Origin: Bacteroidales bacterium | GTDB lineage: Bacteria; Bacteroidota; Bacteroidia; Bacteroidales; UBA1715 | Direction of reading: 5' to 3' | Assembly (NCBI GenBank): GCA_016714605.1 | Contig: JADKDL010000007.1 | Span: 166,282 to 230,281, forward strand | Length of the DNA stretch: 64,000 nucleotides | Part shown: positions 8,530 through 18,150 of the stretch, piece by piece | Layout of the letters: each line of letters opens with the position of its first letter | How positions within the stretch are numbered: position 1 is the first letter of the stretch | Position numbers and translations under genes: made by a program | Notes under the pieces: generated by a model | Told to the model about the DNA's origin: nothing | Databases searched by the model: none | What the model saw: only the letters and a program-made list of their open reading frames with translations

Positions 8530-10104
8530 CTATCGTTTCATCAATTTTCCGCTTTCCACTTTACCATCAACAATTAGATTGTAAGAATAAAGTCCGGTTT
8601 GTAAATCAGACACACTATATGTTTGATAATTATTAACAGATAAACTTAGTACTTTAACACCCTGTGCATTAAATAATTCAAAGTTTGCATTGCTATAATC
8701 ACCATTTATAGTAATAGAAATATATTCATCAGTTGGATTCGGTAATATTGTAATATCAGTATTGTTGCTAATATTCTCAACATCAGTAATTATAATAGGA
8801 GTTTGTTCTGTATAGTATAAAGTATATATCTCGTCAACCACCCAGTCTTTAGTGTCTTCATCAATAAAGAATATAGTCAAATTGAGCATTTTAACTTCAA
8901 TTTCTAAACCCATTTCATACCAAAAAATTGATGGAAATATCAAGTCGTTTACAGAATATGTTTTATCTAGAGTATAAATAATTTTATATGAATCTATCCA
9001 TTCTTTAGCTAATTCATCATATACATAATTATTAATCTGTATTGCATTGTTTGCTACCTCGTATTTATACTCATTTTTTACATTGCCTATAAATTCCATC
9101 TTATCATCATCATACCAATAAGTTACATCTTCAATTAATAAATTATTAGCATCATATTTATATTCTATTTTTTCAATGATTACCCATTCTCCAGCCTCAA
9201 TATATAAATACGAAGTTTCTTTAGTTATATTATTAAAAGAGTCAAATTTGAATTCATGTTTATATAAAGTATCCCATTTATTATTTTCAGTATTCCATGA
9301 ATATGTAATTACATTTTTTTCATTTGTTTCAAGATTGAAGATTGAAGAATCTTTAGAGTCCTGAATCCAAGTATTGTCTTCCATTTTTAAGTAAGTAATT
9401 GTTACTACATTTTCACCAAGTGTATTGTATGAAAATATTGATTTTGAAGCTCTTTGATCATCGTCCAAAAATTCTTTATGTTTTAGAATTCCTTTTTCAT
9501 CGTAGGTATAGATGTCATTTTCGTATGCAACCCAGATATTATTTTCATTATCCCAGTTATATGATGAGTTTTCTACTAATTTACCATTAGCTTGATAAAT
9601 GGTAACATATTTTGAAGATCCAATAAATTGACCTTTATCAGCATTCCACTCAAAATATATATATTGTTTTACATTTCCATAATTATCAATAACAATTTCA
9701 CTTTTTCCTATAAGACTCCATTTTTTTGATTCAGAATCCCATGTATATGTAATTTCTAATGAGTCTTTACCTTCAGCATTAAAGTAAAATATAGTTTTTT
9801 CATCGTCAATATATTTACCGTCTACAAATTTTTGACTTATTGTACTATCTAATTTTGACTTCTCTGTCAATTCAGATTTTAGTAAACTTTTCTTTGATTT
9901 TTTTGTTGCAATATGCTTACTATAAATCTTGTAATTAAGTTTTTTACTTTGCTTTTCAGCCAACAATTTCGGATTTAAATGCAATAACTCTTTTTCTAAT
10001 TTTAATTTTTCAAGTTTATCTATTGATTCTAACTTTTGATTCTGTCCGAATGCAAATAAACTTACTAATACCATTAATACTGAAATTGAAATAATTTTTC
10101 TCAT
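8530..10104 (-). CDS. T9SS type A cargo protein with imperfect repeats
   Basis: A 524-residue secreted protein. Residues 1-20 are a signal peptide ending FAFGQ. A lysine-rich region to about 110 is followed by five or six imperfect repeats of roughly 45-55 residues built on W..E..YTYD..G.L or EYKYDANNLL motifs. The last 75 residues are a type A sorting domain (LPNPTDEYISITI ... GLYSYNL ... SGKLMKR) that directs export through T9SS and anchoring or release at the surface. The repeats resemble those of YD-like or DUF3836-type proteins, but no function can be assigned. A broken paralogue lies 1.1 kb upstream at 11260-12819, with the same order of segments and a near-identical C-terminus. Confidence 0.85.
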   Translation of the reverse strand: MRKIISISVLMVLVSLFAFGQNQKLESIDKLEKLKLEKELLHLNPKLLAEKQSKKLNYKIYSKHIATKKSKKSLLKSELTEKSKLDSTISQKFVDGKYIDDEKTIFYFNAEGKDSLEITYTWDSESKKWSLIGKSEIVIDNYGNVKQYIYFEWNADKGQFIGSSKYVTIYQANGKLVENSSYNWDNENNIWVAYENDIYTYDEKGILKHKEFLDDDQRASKSIFSYNTLGENVVTITYLKMEDNTWIQDSKDSSIFNLETNEKNVITYSWNTENNKWDTLYKHEFKFDSFNNITKETSYLYIEAGEWVIIEKIEYKYDANNLLIEDVTYWYDDDKMEFIGNVKNEYKYEVANNAIQINNYVYDELAKEWIDSYKIIYTLDKTYSVNDLIFPSIFWYEMGLEIEVKMLNLTIFFIDEDTKDWVVDEIYTLYYTEQTPIIITDVENISNNTDITILPNPTDEYISITINGDYSNANFELFNAQGVKVLSLSVNNYQTYSVSDLQTGLYSYNLIVDGKVESGKLMKR

Positions 10105-10160
10105 ATATTTATATTTAAATAATCAGAAGGAATATCCATTCTGACAAATGTATTCTATTT

Positions 10161-11157
10161 TTATTCATATTGTTCGAAGGCATCAATTATATCAAGATAA
10201 ACACCATCAAATTGAGCATCAATTATTTTATTGAGATATGAACTGTCGTTGCCAAAAATAATGCTTTGCCACTCTGGTTCCCAATATCTTACAAAATAAT
10301 TTCCTTGCCAATTTTTCATCTTCTTTTTCAATAAATTTAGGGTTTCCAACCTTCCAATTTGTTTGCCAATAATACCTGTAATCTTCAGCCTCACCAATAC
10401 TCAAATAACAAATTAACAAACGACTGCCTCCATTAGCTTTTTTCTTTAAATCTTCTATTTGAAGTGCAGTAAACTCTTGCTTGTCGAAGAAATAGTCCAT
10501 TATTAAGCAGTCGTAATTTGTCTTTTTCACAGCATCTACAAAATCTTGACTGGTTGCAAATAATACGTCAGGATTTATCAGATACAAGAAGTTTTTAGCT
10601 TGTTGCAGGTTTGTAATTTCATCAGCATTTTCACTAAAAATAGGACTCGGATACTTTGGAATATTGTCTAATTCCCTATGATCGGCTGCAAAAGAAATAA
10701 AATTATCGGCATTATTTGCTGCATAAGAATTTTCTACGTTTGTTTGTGTGTAGCAATAATCGGAAACTAGAATTTTTACAGAACCATTGTTTTTTGCTAA
10801 ATCTAGGAATGTTTTCATCCATTCTTTTTCAGAGGCCATGGTAGGTTGATTGTCTGCAAAGTATCCATAATTCAAACTCTCTTGTCCAATACCGTCAATT
10901 GCTTTAATATAATTCATTTCAGGTTCTCCCTCGTCATCTCCTGTTGTGCTTATAAGCTCTGCTCCATTTTGCGGTACAATTAAAAAATTCGGATTCTTAA
11001 TTTTTGCATACGAACTTATATTTTGTACAAAGTTCCTCATTTCTTGCTTATAATTAAGGTTCTTCAATTTGGGGTCGGAATCCTCTTTGTTGCATCCGGA
11101 GAAGAATACCGCCAAAAATGAAAGTAGCAAACCAACTGTTTTTAACAAATTTTTCAT
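10161..11157 (-). pseudogene. TM1410/GH114-like lipoprotein, frameshifted
   Basis: Related to the MJ1477/TM1410 putative glycoside hydrolases (endo-alpha-1,4-polygalactosaminidase-like TIM barrels). The N-terminal part starts at 11157 with a lipoprotein signal (lipobox FFSGC, cysteine at 22). It contains DCLIMDYFFDKQEF, LLICYLSIGEAEDYRYYW and a WKVGNPKFIE segment. The reading frame then leaves the family. The expected continuation (NWQGNYFVRYWEPEWQSIIF, then FDGVYLDIIDAFEQYE) lies one frame over and ends at 10161. Adding one A to the five-A run at 10312-10316 restores a protein of about 332 residues. The catalytic-type acidic residues of the family (YLSIGEAE, VYLDIID) are present. It sits between two paralogous T9SS proteins. 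Confidence 0.75.
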
Positions 11158-11215
11158 GTAGCTGTTTTATCAGTAAGAAGTACGAATATAGTGTTTTTTT
11201 GAAATGCTAGTAAAC

Positions 11216-11251
11216 AAAAAAGGCGATGCACCACTGCACATCACCTTTTTT
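11216..11251. terminator. Bidirectional terminator
   Basis: AAAAAGGCGATGC / GCACATCACCTTTTT hairpin between the GH114-like gene and the upstream T9SS gene. It is similar in sequence to the terminator at 8461-8493, so the two may be duplicated together with the paralogous genes. Confidence 0.75.
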
Positions 11252-11259
11252 ATATTCAA

Positions 11260-12819
11260 TTATCTTTTTTGTAATTTTCCACTTTTTATCTTACCATCTA
11301 CATTCAATTTGTAAGAATACAGTCCGGTTTGTATATCAGACATACTATAAGTTTGTGAATTACTAACCTCAATATTTTTAATCTTAACCCCTTGAGCATT
11401 AAATAATTCAAAAGTAGCACTATTGTAATCACCATTTATTGTAATAGAAATATATTCATCAATAGGATTAGGTAAAATTTTAATGGTTGTATTGTTGTCG
11501 ATATTCTCATTACTATTTTCAATAACAGTAATTTCTTCAGAATAATAGAGTGTATGCTTTTCCCATAAAAAGAATTCTTCAGATTTTTCGTCAATAGCAT
11601 AAACCGAATAATCAAGAATTTTAACATCTACATCAAATTCAATATGTAATTCTCTGTTCATTTCAAATACATCTACTTCATCAAAATCTGCTGGATTTAT
11701 CAAATCATTAGAAGAAATTTTATTGTCTAAAGTATAAACTATTTTATATAAATCTACCCATACTTCCTCTTCTTCATCCCATTTAGAGGAATTAAATTGA
11801 ATAACATTGTTTGCTATATCATAATTATATGCATGTTTTGCATTGCCTATAAAAATTTCTTTATCGTCATCATACCAATAACTTATGATTTCAGTTATTA
11901 AACCATTTGCATCATATTTATATTCTAATTTGTCACCAGGCACCCATTCATCCATTTTATATGTTGGTGAATATACGATAACTTCAATGAGCTTGTTAGT
12001 GGAGTCATATTTATATTCATGAAAATATGAAGTATCCCATTTATTATTTTCAGAATCCCAACTATATGAAATATTTCTATTTTCATTTCCCGTTAAGGTC
12101 ATAGGTCGATGAGTCTCTGGAGCTTTCAGTCCAGTCCCCATCTTGGATTTTCCAATAATCAATTGATTCTACTTTTTTCCCAATCTCATTATATGTATAA
12201 ACAGATTTAGAGTAATAATCAGAACGGAAGAACTCTTCTTGAGTCAGATTTCCGTTTTCATCGTAAGTAAAGCTTTCTCCTTCGGAAACTATCCATTCAC
12301 TAGAATCTAAATCCCATTGATAATTTGTTATTTTTATTAATCTATTTTTGCTGTCAAATTCAGAAGTATATTTTAAATGTTCTGTAAATTTTCCTTCTTC
12401 CTCCAATGAGTATTTGATTTCATTCACATTTCCATTAGCATCGTAGAAAGTTTCATATTTTCCTAAGCAATACCATTTTTCAGTTTCGGAACTATAGTAA
12501 TATATAGTTTCTATAGAGTCTTTCCCTTTCGCGTTATATGTAAATATAGTTTTTTCAGAATCTGTACATTTACCATCAGGTTCAAAATGGTTACTTAAAG
12601 TACTATCAAGTTTTGATTTCTCTGCCAATTCAGATTTTAAGAGGTTTGATTTCGAATTGTTTTTCTGCTTTTCCGGCAATAATTTGTGGTTTAAATGCAA
12701 TAATTCTTTTTCAATTTTTTCTTTTTAAGTTTAAAGATTGAATCATACTTTTGATTTTGTGCGAATCCAATAAAACTAATTAATAACATTAATACTGAAA
12801 TTGAAATTGATTTTCTCAT
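11260..12819 (-). pseudogene. T9SS type A cargo protein, paralogue with two frameshifts
   Basis: Paralogue of the protein at 8530-10104. The natural start is ATG 12819 with a signal peptide (MRKSISISVLMLLISFIGFAQ). Two indels break the frame. One is in a six-A run at 12715-12720, where one more A gives KKKKIEKELLHLNHKL, matching the intact copy. The other is near 12085-12091, where removing one base gives DLNGNENRNISYSWD. The middle has the same W..E..YTYDENGNL repeats as the intact copy. The end has the sorting domain ILPNPIDEYISITINGDY ... GLYSYKLNVDGKIKSGKL. The restored length is about 520 residues. Two errors in homopolymers in one gene make sequencing error a serious alternative to decay. 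Confidence 0.8.
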
Positions 12820-13487
12820 TTGTTTATTATTTATTTTATCAGAAGGACTATCCGTTCTGATTATTGAATTATATAAGTTGTATAAATTTGGTGCTATAAC
12901 ATTACGTTTATCTGTTCTAAAATCAGAATGTATTTGCTTTCAGCAATTTAAAAGTACTTCAGTTGGAATTAATATTTGTTTCATACATTTTGGTTGTTTA
13001 GTTAAACAAAATAAACTACTCTTAAGACAGATTTTATGAATCGAATTCCGTAGTGTCTTTCAATATTATTTTTATTTTTTCATTTCAACCTTATACTTTC
13101 TTTTATAATACATTGATTATTATGTCTTCGGAACGAATCCGAAGACATTTGTAAGATAATACGACATCAATTTCGTTCCCATTTTATTTTTAAATAAGCT
13201 GTTAAAATCCGATAAAAAAAGACTGAAACATCAGACTGTCAATTTTATAATATTGATTATATTTCAAAAATTTCAATAGAAAAACAGATACTTTTAAAAA
13301 AAAACAGATATTAAACAGAGATAGCAGGTGGGTAGTCAATTGAAAAAAATCGTGAATTTTGAAGCAATACAAGAAGTCTTTTTCGTGAATCGGTTTCATT
13401 ATTGATGATTGTATCTTCACTTATTTAATAAAATAATAAGAGAAGCTTAAACACAAAGAAAATAGCAAATACACATAAATAAAAATC
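12820..13487. other. AT-rich intergenic region
   Basis: No supported gene. A 72-codon open frame on the minus strand (13202-13420) is phenylalanine/leucine-rich low-complexity sequence and is not credible. The region holds the promoter of the leftward T9SS paralogue. Confidence 0.4.
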
Positions 13488-13537
13488 GAAACCCCTTAAT
13501 TGCAAAAAAAAGCAGTTAAGGGGTTTCAATTTTTTTT
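13488..13537. terminator. Strong bidirectional terminator
   Basis: GAAACCCCTTAA (13488-13499) and TTAAGGGGTTTC (13516-13527) form a perfect 12-bp stem, with a T-tract on the plus side and an A/T-rich flank on the minus side. It lies just past the stop of the transporter gene. Confidence 0.85.
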
Positions 13538-13561
13538 AATATTCCAAACAAGTCAATCTTG

Positions 13562-15220
13562 CTATATTGTAAGCAAAATCAGAGCTTGAGCCATTATAAT
13601 ACGCAAGAACATAGTAAGCGGATAGACTGTTGCATAAGAAGTAGATTGTGCATGACTTGGTGCAAGACTGTTAGCAAACTCCAATGCCGGCGGATCGGTC
13701 ATGGCTCCTGAAATAAATCCACATATTTTCAAATAATTAAGCTTCATAAAACGAGCTATAACGCCTACAACTATTACCGGAATAAACGTAATGGCAACAC
13801 CAAATAAAATCCATTGGAAACCGCCTTCTCTGAGGGTTTCAACAAAATGAGCTCCAGAAGATAGACCAACACATGCCAAAAACATAATAATACCCAACTC
13901 TTTCATCATCTGGTTTGCACCTGGAGTCATATAGAAGTCGAATTTTTTGATTCTACCTTTGTAACCGAAAAGTATTGCAACCAATAATGGTCCGCCTGCC
14001 ATACCAAGCTTTGCCGGTGCAGAAAGACCCGGTATGAAAATAGGTATGCTACCTACTATAATACCTAAGAAAATACCTAAGAAAATAGGAATAGTATTAG
14101 GATGTGCTAACTCATTTACAGAGTTTCCAAGTTCGTTTTTTACTTCGGGCAATAAGTCCCTTTTACCTACAATTCTAACCGTATCGCCAAGTTCAACAGT
14201 AGTATCTAGCGTAGGTAGAATTTCAATTCCGGCTCTGAATATTCTTGTTATATTTGCCTCATATCTACGGTATATACCTATTTGTTCTATAGTCTTGCCT
14301 GCTACTTTTCTGTTGGTTACCAAAACATTAAACATAGCCAATTTACCCGAAATCTCTCGTTTGTTGGTTATGGTTATTTTTCCAATTTTGGTTTCAATCA
14401 AAGTGAAAAAATCGGGCGACGAAACTCCACAAATAATATCGCCCTCTTGCAATATCACATCTTCAGTAGCTACTAATGATTCGTTATTGCGCTTAACCCT
14501 TGAGAATACCAATTCTCTATTAACCAGTTTCTTTAAAAAAGCTAAATTCTTACCAAAAATATTCGGATTCGTAATAGCTACTTCAACACTTTCAAGATTC
14601 TTTATATTTGCATGTATTGCAGTATTGTAGTCTTCATATTCATTCTTAAGTTTTATTCTGAATAGAACTTTAATAAGAAGCATTGTAAGAATAAGACCTA
14701 TAATACCAAACGGATATGCAACAGCGTAACCCATGCCCGAAACGGTGGCAGCATTGTCTCTACCCATATCGGTAAGTGTTTGTTGTGCAGCGCCTAAACC
14801 GGGTGTATTCGTTACGGCCCCACTCATAATTCCGGTAATCACAGCTGAATCTATATTCCACCTATAATGAATAAATAGTGCTATTCCAAACCCCATAACT
14901 ACAACCATTGCAGCTAACAGATTTAGTTTTAATCCGTCGTTTCTGAACGAACTGAAAAAACGCGGACCTACATCAATACCTATGGCGTATATAAATAATA
15001 TTAACCCAAATTCTCTAATAAAATGAAGTACATCATGGTCTATTGTAGCACCAATATGTGCTAAAAACAATCCGGCAAATAAAACTCCTGCAATTCCTAG
15101 TTTTACACCTCCTATAGAAGCTTTGCCCATGAGCACTCCCAAAAAGGCGGTCAAACTTACAAAAAGTAAAGTTTGTGCTGTACCTACCCCTGAAAATAAC
15201 TGCTCTAACATTTCAATCAT
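13562..15220 (-). CDS. Putative transporter, AspT/YidE-YbjL family
   Basis: A 552-residue inner-membrane protein with the inverted-duplication layout of the aspartate:alanine exchanger family. An N-terminal membrane block of about five to six segments (residues 15-185) contains YAIGIDVGPRFFSSF and SGAVTNTPGLGAAQQTL. Two cytoplasmic RCK_C-type domains follow (about 205-285 and 290-370). A second membrane block (380-552) has the matching LACVGLSSGAHFVETL and SGAMTDPPALEFANSLAPSHA. The duplicated TNTPGLGAA / TDPPALEFA loops are the family hallmark. The substrate is unknown: AspT itself exchanges aspartate and alanine, but YidE-like members are uncharacterised. It is a monocistronic gene between a terminator and a short intergenic stretch. 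Confidence 0.88.
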   Translation of the reverse strand: MIEMLEQLFSGVGTAQTLLFVSLTAFLGVLMGKASIGGVKLGIAGVLFAGLFLAHIGATIDHDVLHFIREFGLILFIYAIGIDVGPRFFSSFRNDGLKLNLLAAMVVVMGFGIALFIHYRWNIDSAVITGIMSGAVTNTPGLGAAQQTLTDMGRDNAATVSGMGYAVAYPFGIIGLILTMLLIKVLFRIKLKNEYEDYNTAIHANIKNLESVEVAITNPNIFGKNLAFLKKLVNRELVFSRVKRNNESLVATEDVILQEGDIICGVSSPDFFTLIETKIGKITITNKREISGKLAMFNVLVTNRKVAGKTIEQIGIYRRYEANITRIFRAGIEILPTLDTTVELGDTVRIVGKRDLLPEVKNELGNSVNELAHPNTIPIFLGIFLGIIVGSIPIFIPGLSAPAKLGMAGGPLLVAILFGYKGRIKKFDFYMTPGANQMMKELGIIMFLACVGLSSGAHFVETLREGGFQWILFGVAITFIPVIVVGVIARFMKLNYLKICGFISGAMTDPPALEFANSLAPSHAQSTSYATVYPLTMFLRIIMAQALILLTI

Positions 15221-15474
15221 AATTTTGAAATTTTATTTCTGAATATTTATAATCTAACCAATAGAAATGTATGCAAAATTGCGTGTTGTTCAATTCAACT
15301 CGCCTTGAGCAGTGTTTATTTCACCGTGATTAAGACCTTACAAAAGTAGTATTCTTTTCATAAGAATGTTGATGAAAAATTGAGGGTATTATTACTCAAT
15401 TTCATTAAATACATGAACCTAAATGACAAAAAGGATGATATTAAATAGCTGTTTTGTTCAAGGGGACAAAAAGA

Positions 15475-15660
15475 ATGCTCTTTATTTTTGAATCAGACAA
15501 CACTCCATTAAACTATAGCGATTTTGAGAACTTCACATCACAAATTCTTAATATAAAAATTAATGATATATCGTGCAATTGCCTTGTAAAAGTACCACAA
15601 TCAGCCAATACAGATTATATAATTATTGCATTACCCCTTAAAGAGCAAAATATCAATTGA
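15475..15660 (+). CDS. Short hypothetical protein
   Basis: A 61-codon frame starting at ATG 15475, preceded at about 9 bases by an AGGGGA Shine-Dalgarno-like stretch, which is unusual for this genome. The product (starting MLFIFESDNT) is mixed alpha/beta with a C-terminal YIIIALPL strand and has no recognised family. It lies between the transporter and the convergent acetyltransferase gene. It may be non-coding chance sequence. Confidence 0.3.
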   Translation: MLFIFESDNTPLNYSDFENFTSQILNIKINDISCNCLVKVPQSANTDYIIIALPLKEQNIN

Positions 15661-15681
15661 AGCAAAGAATATTTAATTGAA

Positions 15682-16158
15682 TTATAATGTTTTTGTCCAG
15701 AATTTCATAGGTGGAACGCATTCTCCAAAGCCCAAACTGTTATAGAGCATTTGAGCTTTAAAATTATCTTCGCGTACCTCTAGTGTAATTTTGCCACAAT
15801 TTCGCTCGGTAGCAATTTCAACTATTCTACTCATAAGCGCTTTGCCAACCCCTCGCTCTCTATATTTTGGGTGAACAATAAAATCATGAATATTTAAGCT
15901 CTTACGTACCATAAAAGTCGAATAATTCACAAAACATACAGCCAGACCCATATAGACATTATTTATTCCTGCCAGAAGAACCAGTGCTGTAGGATGATTA
16001 TTTAGTCCATCAACCAAACGCAATTTGCTCAAACCTTCAATAGGAGTACCGCCGCCCATTTCGTCTTTTATATATACATTTAATAAATCGACAACAGCAT
16101 CCAAATCATTTTTCATATTGAAATTACATATCCTTATTTCCAACTTAGATATATCCAT
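15682..16158 (-). CDS. GNAT family N-acetyltransferase
   Basis: A 158-residue acetyl-CoA-dependent acyltransferase. The acetyl-CoA pyrophosphate loop is in motif A (YRERGVGKALMSRIVEIA, near residues 98-115). It follows the strand LNIHDFIVHPKY, and a motif B-like KAQMLYNSLGF comes after it. Residues 30-60 (IEGLSKLRLVDGL) form the variable acceptor-binding part, so the substrate is unknown. It begins 19 bases after the NifA-like regulator gene on the same strand and is probably its operon partner. No nitrogen-fixation role is known for this subgroup. Confidence 0.85.
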   Translation of the reverse strand: MDISKLEIRICNFNMKNDLDAVVDLLNVYIKDEMGGGTPIEGLSKLRLVDGLNNHPTALVLLAGINNVYMGLAVCFVNYSTFMVRKSLNIHDFIVHPKYRERGVGKALMSRIVEIATERNCGKITLEVREDNFKAQMLYNSLGFGECVPPMKFWTKTL

Positions 16159-16177
16159 ATAAATTATATTTAATAAA

Positions 16178-17743
16178 TTATGTGTTTAATTTGTATCTGC
16201 GAGGGTCTATATCATATTTTTTTATTCTCGTACCCATCATTCTTTCAGTAATATCAAGCACTTTGGCAGCCTGAATCATATTGCCTCTGGTTTTTGTCAA
16301 GGTGTCTATGAGCAATTGTTTTTCCAATTTGCCTACTATAGTATTCAGTGTGCCGGTGAGTTCGGTTCCTGACGATTCGGCTGTTTGCAAAGTAGGAGGC
16401 AGGTTGTGCGCTCTTATTACATCATCGGTACTAAGTATGCACGCACGCTCTATACAGTTTTCGAGCTCACGTATGTTGCCTGGCCAACTATAAATCATAA
16501 GCATATCGAGCGCCGAACTGGAAATACGTTTTATTTGAGTGCCATTTACCCTGTTAGCCTTTACAATGAAATGGTCTACCAATGTAGGCACATCAGAAAT
16601 TCTATCGCGCAGAGGAGGTACAAAAATTGGGAACACGTTTATTCTAAAGAACAAATCTTCCCTGTATTCACCTTTCTTTACCATAGCTTCTAGGTCTCTG
16701 TTTGTTGCAGCAATAATTCGCACATCTACCTTTATTGTAGAAGTACCACCAACCCGTTCGAATTCTCTTTGTTGAATGATGCGAAGCAGTTTTACTTGAG
16801 TCTGCATGGGCAAATCGCCAATCTCATCAAGGAAAAGAGTACCACCATCGGCCAACTCAAAACGTCCTTTCTTTTGAGCAACAGCACCGGTAAACGATCC
16901 CTTCTCATGACCAAATAATTCGCTTTCAATAAGCGTTTCGGGCAATGCAGCACAGTTTACCTTTATAAATGGCTTATCAATACGGTTACTATTTTTATGA
17001 ATAGCCTCGGCAACCAATTCCTTACCAACACCACTCTCGCCTCTTATAAGCACATTAGCATTGGTTTTAGCAACCATATTTATAAGATTGAAAACCTCCT
17101 GCATACTTCCGGCACTTCCTATTATGTTTTGAGGCTTATCTGAGGCATGCAATTCTTTTTCAAGCTTAGCTTTCTCTTCACGCAATTTCTCTAACTCTTC
17201 GAGCATTGTTTGTCTTACCGCAAGCGTATCGGCTATGAGCGTTCCAATGATTGAAACCAACCGTATCTCATCCTGATAACTACCACCTTTATCATAAGGT
17301 TTCTCCAAGCAAATAGCACCTATTGTAAGTTCCTTAAGCTTAACAGGAACACAAGTAAAACTCAAGTCGCGTCTATCGCTGGTAAGTAAATTAGCACCGG
17401 TTTTATTTAGAAAACGTGCATCTTCATTAATTTTCGGGATAAACAAAGCCGAACCCGTACGTACCACCTGTCCAATGATACCTTCGCCGGTTTTGTATGT
17501 AGCACGTTTTCTTGCTTCCTCGCTCACACCATGCCCCACTTCAATATTTATAATATCTTTTGTGCGGTTATAAATATTTATCATGACCCTCGTAGAGCCC
17601 AAATAAGACGCAATAAGTCTTGTAACAGCCTGAAGAATATCTTTAATATCCTCATTCTGATTCATCAGTTTGCTTATTTCAAACAAAAGTGCCAACTCCG
17701 AAGACTTATAACAGTCCTTCCCTGTATTTCTGCAAATACTCAT
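16178..17743 (-). CDS. NifA-like sigma54-dependent activator
   Basis: A 521-residue enhancer-binding protein: GAF sensor (about 15-180), a short coiled linker, AAA+ domain (205-440) and a Fis-type helix-turn-helix (480-515). The AAA+ part has Walker A GESGVGKE at 235-242, GSFTGA (the sigma54-contact loop, usually GAFTGA) at 282-287, the Walker B LFLDEIGDL and the arginine-finger region REDLFFRINVFP. The C-terminus (GNMIQAAKVLDITERMMGTR, then KKYDIDPRRYK) is characteristic of NifA/AnfA/VnfA rather than generic NtrC-like activators. It should activate nif-type promoters when fixed nitrogen is scarce. No nitrogenase structural gene is in the window. A nitrogenase-associated operon lies 400 bases upstream. 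Confidence 0.88.
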   Translation of the reverse strand: MSICRNTGKDCYKSSELALLFEISKLMNQNEDIKDILQAVTRLIASYLGSTRVMINIYNRTKDIINIEVGHGVSEEARKRATYKTGEGIIGQVVRTGSALFIPKINEDARFLNKTGANLLTSDRRDLSFTCVPVKLKELTIGAICLEKPYDKGGSYQDEIRLVSIIGTLIADTLAVRQTMLEELEKLREEKAKLEKELHASDKPQNIIGSAGSMQEVFNLINMVAKTNANVLIRGESGVGKELVAEAIHKNSNRIDKPFIKVNCAALPETLIESELFGHEKGSFTGAVAQKKGRFELADGGTLFLDEIGDLPMQTQVKLLRIIQQREFERVGGTSTIKVDVRIIAATNRDLEAMVKKGEYREDLFFRINVFPIFVPPLRDRISDVPTLVDHFIVKANRVNGTQIKRISSSALDMLMIYSWPGNIRELENCIERACILSTDDVIRAHNLPPTLQTAESSGTELTGTLNTIVGKLEKQLLIDTLTKTRGNMIQAAKVLDITERMMGTRIKKYDIDPRRYKLNT

Positions 17744-18110
17744 CTTGATTCAAATATATAAACTGAATGAATAATCAAGCAGTAAGTTTACTACCTGTAA
17801 AATATTCTCTCAATCCATGAAGCATTTTTGGCTTAATGAATAAAAGAAATTCTCCCATTACAAAACTACAGTAAATTTTATCAGTAAATTTTCGGAATTT
17901 TACTACATAAATGTTACGCATATTAATGATTTTGCATTTTGTAATTCTTTATTGAATTATAGATTGACAATTCTTATTGACTAATTTATCCGTAAAGCTG
18001 AACAGCAATGCAATAATAATTATTTGACATATTCATTATCCTCTGAATTAACTGACTGATTAAAATAAAATTGGCTTAAACTCAACCATTCAAATAGTTT
18101 TTATAACTCT
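17744..18110. other. Intergenic region upstream of the NifA-like gene
   Basis: About 370 AT-rich bases. No gene and no clear TGGCAC-N5-TTGC sigma54 site was seen on either strand. It should contain the promoter of the regulator gene. Confidence 0.35.
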
Positions 18111-18143
18111 ATTCGGGGTGCTACTTGGAGCCGCACTCCGAAT
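18111..18143. terminator. Operon terminator
   Basis: ATTCGG-GTGC (18111-18121) pairs with GCAC-CCGAAT (18133-18143), each arm with one unpaired base and an 11-base loop. It lies directly after the ATPase stop codon on the minus strand. Its right arm shares the string CGAATAGGTATT with the hairpin at 56401-56443. Confidence 0.7.
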
Positions 18144-18150
18144 AGGTATT

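Noticed and set aside
13202..13420. 72-codon minus-strand frame
   Set aside because: Phenylalanine- and leucine-rich AT-driven sequence in an intergenic region, with no start context.
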